From Bacteroidota bacterium (lineage in GTDB: Bacteria > Bacteroidota > Rhodothermia > Rhodothermales > Rubricoccaceae): DNA of 7,157 nucleotides. The notes beneath the pieces were generated by a model that saw nothing but the letters and a program-made list of their open reading frames with translations, was not told where the DNA came from and did no database searches. Each line of letters begins with the position of its first letter. Position 1 is the stretch's first letter. The stretch is taken from assembly GCA_022564455.1 (NCBI GenBank), contig JADFLK010000109.1, positions 1-7,157 on the forward strand, read 5' to 3'. The position numbers and the translations under genes are program-made. Positions 6,005-7,157 of the stretch are shown here, one piece after another.

Positions 6005-6025
6005 TTCATCTTTCACCCTTCAGAA
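6005..6025 (-). repeat. Heptamer array 5, TTCANNN x3
   Basis: TTCATCT (6005), TTCACCC (6012) and TTCAGAA (6019). On the minus strand each unit ends in TGAA, like the TGAANGA units at 5036-5063, so this is probably the same family in inverse orientation. With three degenerate units the assignment is weaker than for the others. Confidence 0.5.
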
Positions 6026-6031
6026 CTGCCC

Positions 6032-6060
6032 TTTATCGCCACCAATCCCGCTGTATCTTG
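6032..6060 (+). promoter_or_regulatory. Candidate promoter for the TonB-dependent receptor
   Basis: TATCTTG at 6054-6060 resembles the Bacteroidota -7 element TAnnTTTG (one base short). TTTA at 6032-6035 could stand for the -33 TTTG element, with 18 bp between them. The receptor start lies about 100 bp downstream. This rests on a short degenerate match only. Confidence 0.25.
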
Positions 6061-6157
6061 CCAACCCGTCCACGAACTGCACCCCATCGCTGCTTGATAC
6101 CGTCTTTTTGTTTGGTTCACTCGCTTGATGCCACCGTTCGGCGGCACGACGGTTTTC

Positions 6158-7157
6158 ATGCTTCGCACCTTCAGTTTTCTAGCCCTCGCGGCTTTGGCGG
6201 TTTCGCCTGTCTTTGCGCAGGTCAATTGGGGTGATGTCACCGGCCGTGTCACCCAATCGGAGAACGGTGAGCCGGTTCCCAACGCGACGGTCTTGGTGGA
6301 CGGTACCAACTATGGCACAGCCGCCGACGCCGATGGCCGGTTTCGTTTCAGGATTCCCGCAGGGCGCTATGCCCTGCTCGTCCGCTCGGTCGGGTTTGAG
6401 TCGAGAACGGACTCGGTGGTCGTGCGCTCGCAGCAGGAAACCATCTTCAACGCCGCGCTCGATGAAGCCACTTTCGAGATAGGCACCGCCATTGTGGAGG
6501 GCGAGGCCGTGCAGAACGATGCGGGCGTCTCCGTTCTCAATCCGGAAGACGTACGCGCGATGCCCACGCCGGTTGTCGATGCGCTCCGGGGCGTGAAGGT
6601 GCTGCTCGGCGTGACGTCGAACAACGAGACCTCGAACGCTTACTCCGTGCGTGGCGGCGGCTACAGCGAGAACCTGTTTTTTGTGGATGGCTTTGAAATC
6701 TACCGCCCTCTGAGGACGCGGCAAGGCGAGCAGGAAGGCCTCGGTCTCATCAACGCCGACCTTGCCGAGCGCATGACGCTCTACGCGGGTGGCTTCCCGT
6801 CACGGTATGGCGGGAAGTTGTCCAGCGTGCTGGATGTGGCCTACGTACGCCCGGAAGGGCCGATGCGAGGCAGTCTCTATGGCTCCACGCTCGATGGCGG
6901 TCTGTCGGTTCAGGGCAGCTTGATGGACGGCCGTCTTGGCATCGCCGCCGCAGTCCGGACGGCTCGCCCGCGACGCTTTTTCGCCACGCAGGAACTGAAG
7001 GGCACCTACGACCCCGACTTCCGCGATGTGCAGGGCCTCGTCAATTACCGCATCGCAGATGGGCACGAGCTTCGTGGGATTGGGATGCTGGCGCGGCACC
7101 GGTTTCGGCTGGAGCCCAGCCAGCGCCGCACCACATTCGGCGTCTTCCCCAATCAAA
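6158..7157 (+). CDS. TonB-dependent outer-membrane receptor, N-terminal part
   Basis: The frame is open from 6158 to the window end (333 residues, no stop), so the gene continues beyond the window. Signal peptide MLRTFSFLALAALAVSPVFA, likely cleaved at A20|Q21. Residues 26-105 form a carboxypeptidase-regulatory-like beta-sandwich (GRVTQSENGEPVPNATVLVD, TAADADGRFRFRIPAGRYAL, SVGFES), the N-terminal module of many Bacteroidota receptors. Residues about 125-230 form the plug domain: ALRGVKVLLGV, YSVRGGGYSENLFFVDGFEI, LINADLAERMTLYAGGFPSRYGGKLSSVLDV. Barrel strands begin near 238. The family takes up scarce ligands through an energised outer-membrane channel, powered by TonB-ExbBD. The ligand cannot be told from this part, and no SusD-like partner is visible. 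No clear TonB box was recognised. An in-frame ATG at 6128 would add ten residues (MPPFGGTTVF) before the signal peptide and is less likely. No clear ribosome binding site is seen before either ATG. Confidence 0.92.
   Translation, partial: MLRTFSFLALAALAVSPVFAQVNWGDVTGRVTQSENGEPVPNATVLVDGTNYGTAADADGRFRFRIPAGRYALLVRSVGFESRTDSVVVRSQQETIFNAALDEATFEIGTAIVEGEAVQNDAGVSVLNPEDVRAMPTPVVDALRGVKVLLGVTSNNETSNAYSVRGGGYSENLFFVDGFEIYRPLRTRQGEQEGLGLINADLAERMTLYAGGFPSRYGGKLSSVLDVAYVRPEGPMRGSLYGSTLDGGLSVQGSLMDGRLGIAAAVRTARPRRFFATQELKGTYDPDFRDVQGLVNYRIADGHELRGIGMLARHRFRLEPSQRRTTFGVFPNQ

Larger units (their letters stand above)
5863..6157. other. Intergenic region between PAP2-like and receptor genes
   Basis: 295 bp without a credible gene. 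It holds three heptamer arrays (5891-5904, 5927-5954, 6005-6025), the right half of the inverted repeat pair and a candidate promoter near 6032-6060. No hairpin with a T-run was found after the PAP2-like stop at 5860-5862. TTTTTG at 6105-6110 is not preceded by a stem that I can see. Confidence 0.6.

Noticed and set aside
6093..6131. Direct repeat GCTTGATACC / GCTTGATGCC before the receptor start as a regulatory site
   Set aside because: Two short imperfect copies are within chance expectation and do not align with a promoter element.
6179..6724. 181-residue minus-strand frame opposite the receptor
   Set aside because: The plus strand carries a continuous signal peptide, carboxypeptidase-like and plug domain series in one open frame running off the window.

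Overview
The window looks like chromosomal DNA from a moderately GC-rich member of the Bacteroidota/Rhodothermota group. I infer this from the gene set (an OmpP1/FadL-type barrel, a TonB-dependent receptor with an N-terminal carboxypeptidase-regulatory-like domain, the short type of prolyl-tRNA synthetase, a PAP2-like membrane protein of the type common in Bacteroidota) and from the lack of clear Shine-Dalgarno sequences in front of most starts. The lineage call is an inference from protein families. No rRNA, tRNA, CRISPR array, transposase or phage gene was seen.

Layout. Positions 1-100 carry two copies of an 18-bp direct repeat. On the minus strand, 3219-1372 encodes an unusual 615-residue lipoprotein with a tyrosine-rich middle and an arginine-rich, repeat-containing tail. 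It is followed in the same direction by an OmpP1/FadL-like outer-membrane barrel (1282-101), with a GC-rich hairpin in the 89-bp gap. A 305-bp divergent intergenic region (3220-3524) separates these from proS on the plus strand (3525-5006). That region holds a candidate promoter and a hairpin with a T-run that would lie in the proS leader. Next on the plus strand is a PAP2-like membrane protein (5053-5862), then the first 333 residues of a TonB-dependent receptor (6158 to the window end).

The most unusual non-coding feature is a set of degenerate 7-bp tandem repeats around the PAP2-like gene. TGAANGA, TACGCAC and CCGANAT arrays lie on its left and run into its open reading frame. TACGCAC-type (inverted), CTGACNC and TTCANNN arrays lie on its right. 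Parts of the left and right clusters are inverted copies of each other, so the gene is bracketed by mosaic repeat blocks. The apparent first 60 or so residues of the PAP2-like protein are largely translated repeat.

Functionally, three of the five genes encode cell-envelope proteins of the outer membrane (lipoprotein, barrel, receptor) and one an inner-membrane protein. proS is the only cytoplasmic housekeeping gene. Lipoprotein and barrel may form a two-gene unit; proS and the PAP2-like gene may be co-transcribed. I found no convincing new defence or mobile system. The lipoprotein, the heptamer repeat clusters and the proS leader hairpin most deserve a second look.
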